A DNA stretch of 64,000 nucleotides from Amphibacillus sp052055485. GTDB lineage: Bacteria; Bacillota; Bacilli; Bacillales; Amphibacillaceae. The position numbers were made by a program, and so were the translations under genes. The notes beneath the pieces are model-generated. The model was not told where the DNA came from. It saw only the letters and a list, made by a program, of their open reading frames with translations, and made no database searches. The stretch spans positions 496,001-560,000 of the forward strand of contig NZ_CP197171.1 of the NCBI RefSeq assembly GCF_052055485.1, read 5' to 3'. Of this stretch, positions 8,113-16,124 are shown one piece after another. Within the stretch, counting starts at the first letter, position 1; the number at the start of each line of letters is the position of its first letter.

Positions 8113-8955
8113 TTATGAAAACCGCTTGACTAGTTTTTTAAATAGCATACCTGCAATAAAATTAATTATTAAAATTAGAATAATGAGAACAGCACTTGTT
8201 CCAAAAGCCATGTCCATATTACCTGTTTCCATGGCAACCATGTATAAATGCAATGAAAGTGTCCGGCCTCCATCAAAAATTGACCGAGGAATTAATAGAC
8301 TTCCGCCCAATGTCAATAAAAAGGCTGCTGTTTCTCCAACAACTCGACCAATTGACAGGATTAAGCTTGTCAAAATTCCCGGAAAAGCAATTGGCAAGAC
8401 TATTTTTTTGATCGTATACCAGCGGGTTGTACCAAGTGCTAAACTTCCCTCTCTTAGGGTATTAGGGACGTTTCGTAGTGCCTCTTCTGACGCACGAATA
8501 ATCACAGGTAAAATCATCATCACGCCAGTCAATGACCCTGATAAAATCGACCATCCCCCTGTATATTGACCCAGTAAAATAACAAAGAAAACAAAACCAA
8601 ACAAGCCAAAGACAATTGATGGGATACCTGCTAAAGCTTCTGTCGTAAAGCGAATAACCTTTTTCAGTCGACTTTCAGCAATATATTCATTTAAATAAAT
8701 CGCTGTTCCAACCCCAATGGGTGTCGCCAATAGCAATGTCACAGTTACTAAATAAATCGTTCCCAAAATAGCTGGAAATATTCCACCTTCAGCACCCATA
8801 TTGCTCGGTGAATCAAGAAGGAAATCAAGATCAATCATTACCAGTCCTTTACTCATCACATAAAAGATAATTGAAAGAAGAATAATGACGGTCAGTGCTG
8901 TAGCTAGGCTCAATAAACTAAAAGCAATCCACTGATTTCGTTGAACTTTACCCAT
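8113..8955 (-). CDS. pstA: Phosphate ABC transporter permease PstA
   Basis: This 280-residue membrane protein has about six hydrophobic segments. The permease EAA-type loop reads EALRNVPNTLREGSLALGTTRWYTIKKIVLP (about residues 157-187), and AGIPSIVFGLFGFVFF is the conserved PstA/PstC block. With PstC it forms the phosphate channel. AAGGAGG precedes the ATG. Only 3 bp separate it from pstC, and pstB follows about 30 bp downstream. Confidence 0.95.
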   Translation of the reverse strand: MGKVQRNQWIAFSLLSLATALTVIILLSIIFYVMSKGLVMIDLDFLLDSPSNMGAEGGIFPAILGTIYLVTVTLLLATPIGVGTAIYLNEYIAESRLKKVIRFTTEALAGIPSIVFGLFGFVFFVILLGQYTGGWSILSGSLTGVMMILPVIIRASEEALRNVPNTLREGSLALGTTRWYTIKKIVLPIAFPGILTSLILSIGRVVGETAAFLLTLGGSLLIPRSIFDGGRTLSLHLYMVAMETGNMDMAFGTSAVLIILILIINFIAGMLFKKLVKRFS

Positions 8956-8958
8956 ATG

Positions 8959-9867
8959 TTAATCCTCCTTTTTAGTAATGACTAATGTAATTGAATTGAG
9001 TATCATAATAAAAATAAATAAAATAATCCCTGTTGCAAACAAGGCTTGACGATGTTCAGGACCCGCATAGCCCATCTCTAAAGCGACGTTTCCAGTTAAT
9101 GTTCTCACCGGAGCAAACATACCCCTCAAACCGAATTCCGGAATAGCAACCGTATTTCCGACCACCATAATAATTGCCATTGTTTCACCTAAAGCACGCC
9201 CAATACCTAAAACAATTGAGGAGATGATCCCTGATTTTGCTGCAGGGACAACAACCGTGGCTATACTCTGCCATTTAGATGCACCTAAACCCAGAGCTGC
9301 TTCATCATACTCACTTGGAACTGCATGAATAGCATCACTAGATATGGTAATAATCGTTGGCAAGATCATAATCGCCAATATAATACTTCCCGCTAACACT
9401 GAATAACCCGTCTGATAATTAGCAGGTAAATAATCACTTAATGGCCCATGAGCTAAATGACGTAGTAGCGCTCGAATAACAACCATGCCAAACAAGCCAT
9501 AAACAACCGATGGGATTCCTGCTAATAAATCGATTGTCGGTCTAATTACACGTGCAACCTTAGCTGGGGCAATTTTCGTTAAAAAAATAGCAACTGCAAT
9601 GCCAATTGGGGCTCCTAATAGTAGAGCTAAAATCGTTACAACTACTGTTCCGACGATCATCGGGAAAATTCCATATAATTGATTAAGTGGGTCCCACTCC
9701 ATTCCAAAAATAAAATCCCCAACTCCATACTTCAACATGAAGGGCAACCCTTCTTGAAAAATAAAATATCCAATTAAACCCAAGGATAAGACTGATATTA
9801 GTGCCATAACTAAAAGAATTACTTTAACCATTCTTTCCTCCAGGTTTTTATTCGTTCGACTATACAC
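8959..9867 (-). CDS. pstC: Phosphate ABC transporter permease PstC
   Basis: This permease of about 302 residues carries the block LAGIPSVVYGLFGM, the EAA loop DAIHAVPSEYDEAALGLGASKWQSIATVVVPAA, and RALGETMAIIMVVGN near the C terminus. These are the family hallmarks of the partner of PstA. The start is a GTG; the one at 9867 lies 6 bases behind GAGGTG, while an in-frame GTG three codons upstream (9876) overlaps that site. A 330-bp gap with a possible stem-loop separates it from pstS, which may let the binding protein be made in excess. Confidence 0.93.
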   Translation of the reverse strand: MYSRTNKNLEERMVKVILLVMALISVLSLGLIGYFIFQEGLPFMLKYGVGDFIFGMEWDPLNQLYGIFPMIVGTVVVTILALLLGAPIGIAVAIFLTKIAPAKVARVIRPTIDLLAGIPSVVYGLFGMVVIRALLRHLAHGPLSDYLPANYQTGYSVLAGSIILAIMILPTIITISSDAIHAVPSEYDEAALGLGASKWQSIATVVVPAAKSGIISSIVLGIGRALGETMAIIMVVGNTVAIPEFGLRGMFAPVRTLTGNVALEMGYAGPEHRQALFATGIILFIFIMILNSITLVITKKED

Positions 9868-10206
9868 TGCTATCACCTCATATTACTTCAAACATTGACT
9901 TTATTTTTTAAAACAGGAAGAACAGGATAGCTATCTACCACCCCGTTCCTTTTTAGTTATCGATGTATTTCAAGGTTATAATTAAGCATACCTAGATTAT
10001 TCATACTATTGAGTTATCACCTAAAGAAATGACGCTTTCTATGAACACGGCTTCTGCACCCGTTTTCCGGTTAGAGTCTTCACATCTTCAGAAACCCAAC
10101 ATCTAACTAATTCACCTTTAAGATGAGCACTAAAAGTTAGAAAAGTTCATTAGATGAAGGCTTATGACTCACTTCATATGACATGATGAATCATTCAGAA
10201 TTTAAA
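9868..10206 (-). other. pstS-pstC spacer with a possible stem-loop
   Basis: A gene-free stretch inside the pst operon. On the minus-strand transcript, 9948-9920 can fold GAACGGGGTGG against CTATCCTGTTC using several G-U pairs; read as plus-strand RNA the fold is worse. It could be an attenuator or processing site separating pstS from pstCAB levels. Nothing else is recognised here. Confidence 0.35.
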
Positions 10207-11085
10207 TTAATTTACAGCAATAAAACCATTCTCCTCAACAACTTGCTGACCTTCAGTACTTAAAGCAAAGTCTAGAAATGCTTGTGTAACATCTGATAAG
10301 GCCTCAGTTTCATTGGATACATAATTAAACGGTCTTGAAACAGCATATTCTCCACTAGTAATAGCTTCAGGAGTTGGTTCTGCACCATCAATAAGTAAAC
10401 CTTTCACAGTGTCGTTCAAACCACCTAATGAAACATAACCAATCGCATTAACTTCCGTTGAAACAGATTCCCTTACTGCTCCAGTAGAGTTTTGAATCAA
10501 TGCTGACCCGATTAATTCAACATCCCCTAATACGATATCTGTAAATGCTCCTCGTGTCCCTGAGCCATCCTCACGACTTACGACTACAACTTCTTCATCA
10601 TTTCCGCCAATTTCTGACCAGTTAGCTATTTCACCAGAAAAAATTCGCTGAATATCATCAAGTGATAAATCTTCAACTGGATTATCTGGGTGAACAATAA
10701 TAGCAATTCCGTCAATAGCTATGGTATGTGTCTCAATACCTGTTTCATCCTCAGCAATCTCACGTGATACCGCCCCAAAATCTGCTGTGTTCTCTTGTGC
10801 GGCTTGGACACCAGCACCTGAACCACCACCAGCAACTTCTATTCGAACATCTGGATGATTATTCATAAACACAGCGGCTAACTCTTCAGAAAGTGGTTGT
10901 ACAGATGTTGATCCTGCCATTGTAATCGTACCCGATAAATGAGCAGTTTCTTCACCCTCTAATTCTTCGCCTGCATCGTTAGCTGTATCTTCTCTTTGAT
11001 TATCATCTGCTCCACTTTCCGCACAGCCCATCAATGCAACGATAGAAAATAACGAAAGTATGAATAATAAGAAAAGCTTTTTCAT
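10207..11085 (-). CDS. pstS: Phosphate-binding lipoprotein PstS
   Basis: This 292-residue solute-binding protein has a lipoprotein signal (KKLFLLFILSLFSIVALMGC; lipobox LMGC, Cys near residue 21) and an acidic linker. The phosphate-pocket motifs are AGSTSVQPLSE, GGGSGAGVQAAQENTADFGAVSREI and REDGSGTRGAFTD. It is anchored outside the membrane and delivers phosphate to PstCA. The ATG at 11085 lies behind AGGGGA; an ATG seven codons upstream overlaps that site. It is the first gene of the operon, under the Pho box at 11170-11208. Confidence 0.96.
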   Translation of the reverse strand: MKKLFLLFILSLFSIVALMGCAESGADDNQREDTANDAGEELEGEETAHLSGTITMAGSTSVQPLSEELAAVFMNNHPDVRIEVAGGGSGAGVQAAQENTADFGAVSREIAEDETGIETHTIAIDGIAIIVHPDNPVEDLSLDDIQRIFSGEIANWSEIGGNDEEVVVVSREDGSGTRGAFTDIVLGDVELIGSALIQNSTGAVRESVSTEVNAIGYVSLGGLNDTVKGLLIDGAEPTPEAITSGEYAVSRPFNYVSNETEALSDVTQAFLDFALSTEGQQVVEENGFIAVN

Positions 11086-11690
11086 GATTAAACAATCCCC
11101 TCTCATTTACTTTTATATGCCTTACAATAAAAAGTATAAAATATGATTATTAAGCTAGTATTAATGATAAGTAAAGTAATCGTTAAGAGATTGTAAGGTT
11201 TATGTAAATGGGATTTAAGGATTTGTATACAAATTTTGTGATTTACTCTCAATTTTTAAAAAGTAGATTTTAAAGTAAACTAATTCTATCATTTTGAAAA
11301 TCACCTTTTTAATTTATTACTAAATTGTTGGTCAGATAAAGGGAAGAATTCAAAAATCATTGTTTTCTCTAACCTCATATAAAAAAACAGATTAAATTAT
11401 TGATTATTTTACGAGCTGATATCTTTGTGTAAGCCACTCTATCTCACTTTGTCTACTATCATTTCGTAACTCAGTTAAGTATCAATTCTAATCGTTATTA
11501 TTTCCGACATGGATAGATCACTCTCCTAGCTTACATTCCACATCGGGCGTACCAGGTATCTTTACTTTTTTAATGCTCATAATTATATTAAACTTTGATT
11601 TTCAATATTATAATAATGAAATACGTTTATTTATATGATATTATAAAGTTTGTAAAAGAGAATTGATGCCTAGATGCGGAGTTGATATAG
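11086..11690. other. Divergent region between pstS and the restriction-modification genes
   Basis: The pstS-proximal part holds the Pho box (11170-11208) and a minus-strand A+T-rich stretch with TATACT-like -10 words between it and the gene. The middle (about 11400-11580) is featureless apart from a locally less A+T-rich patch. The last 100 bp before the methyltransferase are very A+T-rich, with GGAG at about 11679 as ribosome binding site. No RNA gene is recognised. Confidence 0.6.
11170..11208 (-). promoter_or_regulatory. Pho box (PhoP-binding direct repeats) of the pst operon
   Basis: Read on the minus strand, hexamers TTTACA (11208), CTTACA (11197), TTAACG (11186) and TTTACT (11175) recur every 11 bp, and a weaker TTAATA follows. 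The Bacillus PhoP consensus is TT(A/T/C)ACA repeated with 5-bp gaps, so periodicity and sequence both match. Phosphate starvation should induce pstSCAB through a PhoPR system, which is not in this window. Confidence 0.85.
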
Positions 11691-12902
11691 ATGACTACTA
11701 CTAAAGAAATAGAAATTAAATATGATATAACCAGACAAACTCTACATAATTGGATTTCTGAAGGAACAATTAGCTTACCACCCAAAGACTGGAGAGGCTG
11801 GTTTGACTGGAAAGTAAAAAATGAAAAGGAGATCCAAGAAATACTATCGAAAAAAGTATATAAAAATAATTTTCAACAACCAAATTTAGCAATCCCAACT
11901 GAAAAATTGAATATTCATAATCGACGTTATATAGGGAGTAAACAAAAAATGCTTACTTTTATTGATAACATAGTAAAAGAAAACACTACTGATATTAAAG
12001 TAGTTGCAGATATATTTGGAGGAACGGGTTCAGTCGCTAACTTATTTAGAAAACAAGGTAAAAGAATTATTCTAAATGATATTTTATACTCCAATTATCT
12101 TTCTTTCTTAACATGGTTTGGTAATGAGGAGGTTAATCAAAAAAGTATTGAGGATAAAATTTCTGAGTTAAATAGTATTATACCTAAAAAGGAGAACTAT
12201 GTCTCTCATCATTTTGGTGACAAATATTTCAGTTTAGAAAATGCAACTAAAATAGGGGCTATCAGAGAGAAAATAGAAGAGTATAATGATCTGAACAAAC
12301 GAGAGAAAGCATTTCTTTTAACTTCTTTATTATATGCAATGGATAAGGTTGCTAATACAGTTGGACATTATGATGCCTATAGAAGAAAAATGGACAGCTT
12401 AACACCTATTCAATTAAAAGTACCAGAAATGAACAATAATAATGGTAATGAAATATACAAAACTGACGCAAATCTACTGGTTCGTAAAATCAAAGCTGAT
12501 TTAGTCTATATAGATACCCCATACAATTCTAGACAATATGGAGATGCTTACCATTTACTAGAAAATATAATGGAATGGAAAAAACCAGAAGTTGAAGGTG
12601 TAGCAAAAAAAATGATAAATCGTAAACATATTAAAAGTAACTACAATACAGCAAAAGCACCGGAGGTATTTTTAGACTTAATTGAGAATATCCAAAGCAA
12701 ATATATCTTAGTTTCCTATAACAATATGGCCAAAAAAGGAAGTGGAAGATCAAATGCTAAAATTTCTAATGAAGAAATTTTAAAAATACTTAAAAACCGT
12801 GGAAAAGTCTCAGTATTTAGTACTGACTTTAACGTATTTACAACAGGAAAAACAAACATTGATAACCATAAAGAATTATTGTATTTATGCGAGGTGAAAT
12901 AA
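11691..12902 (+). CDS. D12-class DNA adenine methyltransferase with N-terminal HTH (modification subunit 1)
   Basis: This 403-residue protein methylates adenine N6 using S-adenosylmethionine. Motif X is RRYIGSKQKML (about residues 77-87) and motif I is VVADIFGGTGSVA (about residues 102-114). Motif IV reads DTPY (about residues 273-276, in YIDTPYNSRQYGD) instead of the common DPPY. Residues 1-50 look like a helix-turn-helix of the MerR/excisionase type (IEIKYDITRQTLHNWISEG), which could read the target site or autoregulate the operon. It is the first of three co-directional genes; its TAA shares one base with the next ATG. The frame is visibly A+T-rich compared with pst and typA. Two adenine methyltransferases are expected for an asymmetric site with one adenine per strand. 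Confidence 0.88.
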   Translation: MTTTKEIEIKYDITRQTLHNWISEGTISLPPKDWRGWFDWKVKNEKEIQEILSKKVYKNNFQQPNLAIPTEKLNIHNRRYIGSKQKMLTFIDNIVKENTTDIKVVADIFGGTGSVANLFRKQGKRIILNDILYSNYLSFLTWFGNEEVNQKSIEDKISELNSIIPKKENYVSHHFGDKYFSLENATKIGAIREKIEEYNDLNKREKAFLLTSLLYAMDKVANTVGHYDAYRRKMDSLTPIQLKVPEMNNNNGNEIYKTDANLLVRKIKADLVYIDTPYNSRQYGDAYHLLENIMEWKKPEVEGVAKKMINRKHIKSNYNTAKAPEVFLDLIENIQSKYILVSYNNMAKKGSGRSNAKISNEEILKILKNRGKVSVFSTDFNVFTTGKTNIDNHKELLYLCEVK

Positions 12903-13822
12903 TGCAAGTTAGCACAAGTCATATACATTCAGCATTTAATTATACAGGCGCTAAATATAGATTACTGCCACAACTAATTCCGTTATTCCCTGCTAAAAGT
13001 GAGTACACTAATTTTATTGATTTGTTTGCTGGTGGAGGTTCTGTAGCAATTAATATTCAATCTAACTACAAAATATATATGAATGATGTTGAAAAACATA
13101 TTATCGAAGTATTCCAACTTTTTAAAGAAATTGCTTATGATGATTTATTAACAAGAATAAATCATATGATCACAGATTATCAACTATCGGATACTAAAAC
13201 GTACGGCTATGAATACTATGGTGTAAATAGTTCTATTGGAGTAAGTAAATATAATAAACCTCGTTTTCTAAAATTACGTGAGGATTATAATACAAATGTT
13301 TTTTCCACAACTGACCGCATCATTGCATTTTATCTCCTCACTGTTTATGGATTTAATAATCAAGTAAGGTTTAACTCCAATGGTGAGTATAATCTTCCTG
13401 TTGGAAAACGAGATTTTAATATTAATATGAAGAGAAAACTCCAAAAATTCCACCAGACATTAAATCTGAAAGAATTTGTATTTAGTTATAAAGATTTTAG
13501 GGAATTTAACCATTTGGAAAATAATGACTTTATTTATGCAGATCCCCCTTATCGCATAACTACTGCAAGTTACAATGAAAATGGGAATTGGTCATTAAAA
13601 GATGATATGGATTTATTTGAATATTTAGATAAGGCTGATAAAATAGGAATAAAATTCGCATTGTCAAATGTTACCGTTCATAATGGAAGAGAAAATACCG
13701 AATTACTAGATTGGGCTACAAAATATAACACTAATAAATTAAACTTTAATTATAATAATAGCAACTATCAATCAAAAGCAAAAAAAACTATCACCGAGGA
13801 AGTTTTAATTACGAATTACTAG
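12902..13822 (+). CDS. D12-class DNA adenine methyltransferase, Dam-like (modification subunit 2)
   Basis: This 306-residue enzyme has motif X FNYTGAKYRLLPQL (about residues 13-26), motif I FIDLFAGGGSVAINI (about residues 38-52) and a canonical motif IV YADPPYRIT (about residues 211-219). It is predicted to methylate the adenine on the strand not served by subunit 1. The ATG at 12902 follows GAGGTG and overlaps the previous stop by one base; an in-frame ATG five codons upstream lies inside the previous gene. Very A+T-rich, like its neighbours. Confidence 0.92.
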   Translation: MQVSTSHIHSAFNYTGAKYRLLPQLIPLFPAKSEYTNFIDLFAGGGSVAINIQSNYKIYMNDVEKHIIEVFQLFKEIAYDDLLTRINHMITDYQLSDTKTYGYEYYGVNSSIGVSKYNKPRFLKLREDYNTNVFSTTDRIIAFYLLTVYGFNNQVRFNSNGEYNLPVGKRDFNINMKRKLQKFHQTLNLKEFVFSYKDFREFNHLENNDFIYADPPYRITTASYNENGNWSLKDDMDLFEYLDKADKIGIKFALSNVTVHNGRENTELLDWATKYNTNKLNFNYNNSNYQSKAKKTITEEVLITNY

Positions 13823-13853
13823 ATTCAATATCTTAACAAATGGAGGAGATATA

Positions 13854-15845
13854 GTGAAGCTATCAGGAAATAATAGCATTTTTAATATGGGGGATACAAG
13901 CTTTCGGCGAAAAACTCTTTTAGATGATTACAAAGAAATATTAATTTTTTTAAAAGAACATATGAAGAGCTACCCTGAATGGAAAAGTAACAATGAAGCA
14001 CAGGGTATATTTTATACTACAGTTATGGAACATAGCGAACTATTTGAAAGGACTACTCAAACAGACCCTGCTCAAAGAGGACGGACACTTACTAACTCAG
14101 TCATTAAACCAGGGTTAATTAACTCCAAGCGGGAATTAGGTGAAGTAGCGCTAAATTGGATAGCAGGAACAACTAAAAATGCAGATGCATTGGAAAAGTT
14201 AATGTCACTTTCAATAGATAATCTAATTTTCTTGCGTCAATGGTTTAAGCTTAGAGTTTACGCAAGTAATGGATCAGATTACTTTTACCCGTTTAGAATT
14301 GCCTTAGAATTTCTAGCGAAATATGATGACATTCCAGAAAAAGAATTACTAAGAATATTACATACAATTAACCCTTCACTGGTAAATAAAAAAAACCTTA
14401 ATGAAATAATTGACGGCTATTATTTGGTTAAAGAAGGAGACATATCTTTTGAGGAATACCAAGAGATATATCTTCCAGTATTTGATTCGGAAGAAGAATT
14501 AAAAAGAGCAAAAATATTACTTGCCACTAATAAAGAAATCTCTGAAGAGATATTCTATGAACTATTCCCTAATCGAAAAAGTTCAACGAGTCAAGAAGAC
14601 TATTTTTATTTTTACAAATATCTATTAGCATTTAAGAAAAAGAAATCTCCAGAAAATTTAGAGAGATTAGTTGAGTTTTCAAAAAATAATTCAATTAAAA
14701 AGGCGTTTGGATTTAACCGTATTCCATTTAATATCCCTAGAACGGTAAAATTCAATGTTAAAGAATTTATTGCACTTAATAAAGGGAATCTATTACTTTC
14801 TGATGATAATACAAAAATATATACACAATTTATCCTCTCAAAAAAAGAAGACCTCATTCGTGAGTATAGTGATATGACAAAACGTTCTTTTAATTTATCT
14901 GGAATACTTAGTTTTGATCAAGGATTAGTTAATCTCACACAACCTTGGCTATTCAAAAAACTAATTACTAAATTAGAAAATAACTTTCAATTAATAGGTT
15001 CTGATCACTACACTAAATATGAAGCTGAAATATCTAGCCTATTTTACAAGGATCTAACTTTAATGGAAATTATTGAAATACCTTATTATAAAGTAGAAAA
15101 AATAATTACTGAACTTCAAAATGAATTCAACATTAAAGATGTAACTAGTTTGATTCAGATTGTTGAACAAGAAAAAGAAACTAGATTTAAACAAGTCATT
15201 GAAAAAGAGTTTAACAAAAATAAAATTATGAAATTATTGCCTTTATTTAGTGATAGAGATGATAAAAAAATTCAAACTGAAGTAACTGACTCAGCTACAG
15301 TACCAACTATCTTTGAATATATAATAGCTATAGCTTGGTATCATATTTCAGATAAACCTTATGCTATACTGAAAAGTTTGAATCTAACACTTGACGGAAA
15401 TTTCAAACCTTTATCCCATGCAGTGGGTGGTGAAGGAGATATTGTAATAGATTATCCCGACCTCACGTTAATGTTGGAAGCAACATTAATGAATAAAAAC
15501 AGTCAAAAACGTGGTGAGTTAGAGCCAGTTATTAGGCATGCAGCAAACCTTACAATCCGAAAGACAAATCAGGTATTTACAATTTTTATTGCTGATGAGT
15601 TAGATAATAATGTAATTAACATCTTTAGAGCAATGACTCAAGTTGAACTAGAGTCTACTCAAAAAGCTGCAACAATTGAGAGTGTAAGTATATTTGCTTT
15701 ATCCCTCGCTGAATTGAATATAGTGCTGAGTCGCAACATCAAATACAGTAAACTAATTTGCATTTTGAAAGATGAATATTCGAATAATCTTGATTCAGTA
15801 AAGATAGGTTGGCGAGATAAAATTGTGGAAAAATTATTGAAGTGA
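13854..15845 (+). CDS. AlwI-like type IIS restriction endonuclease
   Basis: This 663-residue protein starts at GTG behind GGAGGAG and lies 31 bp after the second methyltransferase. The C-terminal third carries a PD-(D/E)XK-like core: GGEGDIVIDYPDLTLMLEAT (about residues 524-543), then GELEPVIRHAANL. These resemble the AlwI/PleI/MlyI/BstNBI endonuclease family, in which the acidic D and E-A-T positions bind metal. Known members recognise asymmetric GGATC or GAGTC and cut a few bases away, and they travel with two adenine methyltransferases, as here. The N-terminal 500 residues would contain the site-recognition domain and are not recognised by motif. The exact site is unknown. Confidence 0.72.
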   Translation: MKLSGNNSIFNMGDTSFRRKTLLDDYKEILIFLKEHMKSYPEWKSNNEAQGIFYTTVMEHSELFERTTQTDPAQRGRTLTNSVIKPGLINSKRELGEVALNWIAGTTKNADALEKLMSLSIDNLIFLRQWFKLRVYASNGSDYFYPFRIALEFLAKYDDIPEKELLRILHTINPSLVNKKNLNEIIDGYYLVKEGDISFEEYQEIYLPVFDSEEELKRAKILLATNKEISEEIFYELFPNRKSSTSQEDYFYFYKYLLAFKKKKSPENLERLVEFSKNNSIKKAFGFNRIPFNIPRTVKFNVKEFIALNKGNLLLSDDNTKIYTQFILSKKEDLIREYSDMTKRSFNLSGILSFDQGLVNLTQPWLFKKLITKLENNFQLIGSDHYTKYEAEISSLFYKDLTLMEIIEIPYYKVEKIITELQNEFNIKDVTSLIQIVEQEKETRFKQVIEKEFNKNKIMKLLPLFSDRDDKKIQTEVTDSATVPTIFEYIIAIAWYHISDKPYAILKSLNLTLDGNFKPLSHAVGGEGDIVIDYPDLTLMLEATLMNKNSQKRGELEPVIRHAANLTIRKTNQVFTIFIADELDNNVINIFRAMTQVELESTQKAATIESVSIFALSLAELNIVLSRNIKYSKLICILKDEYSNNLDSVKIGWRDKIVEKLLK

Positions 15846-15864
15846 AAACTAAGATCCCATAACC

Positions 15865-15912
15865 AAAAGACAAATGGGCTTCAATTTAATGAAGCCCATT
15901 TGTCTTTTAGAA
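15865..15912 (+). terminator. Strong terminator after the restriction gene
   Basis: A perfect 19-bp stem, AAAAGACAAATGGGCTTCA with TGAAGCCCATTTGTCTTTT, around a 6-base loop. It ends in TTTT and starts 20 bp after the stop codon. It closes the three-gene cassette and can work in both directions. Confidence 0.9.
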
Positions 15913-16124
15913 TAAGTATAATATACTCGCAAATTAAATACATGAAACTACTGTGGGAAATAGTACGAGCTGAATATTCCCATGAAGTAAGACAAACGGT
16001 TCGTGTTTGATTGAGTTAAGTGAAACTATGCTCATGGGAACTTGAATATACTTCATTTGCAGTCATTCAACTCTATCTCCATATAATATCATTTGTATTT
16101 GAAATAAACCTTTTGACAAGCTAT

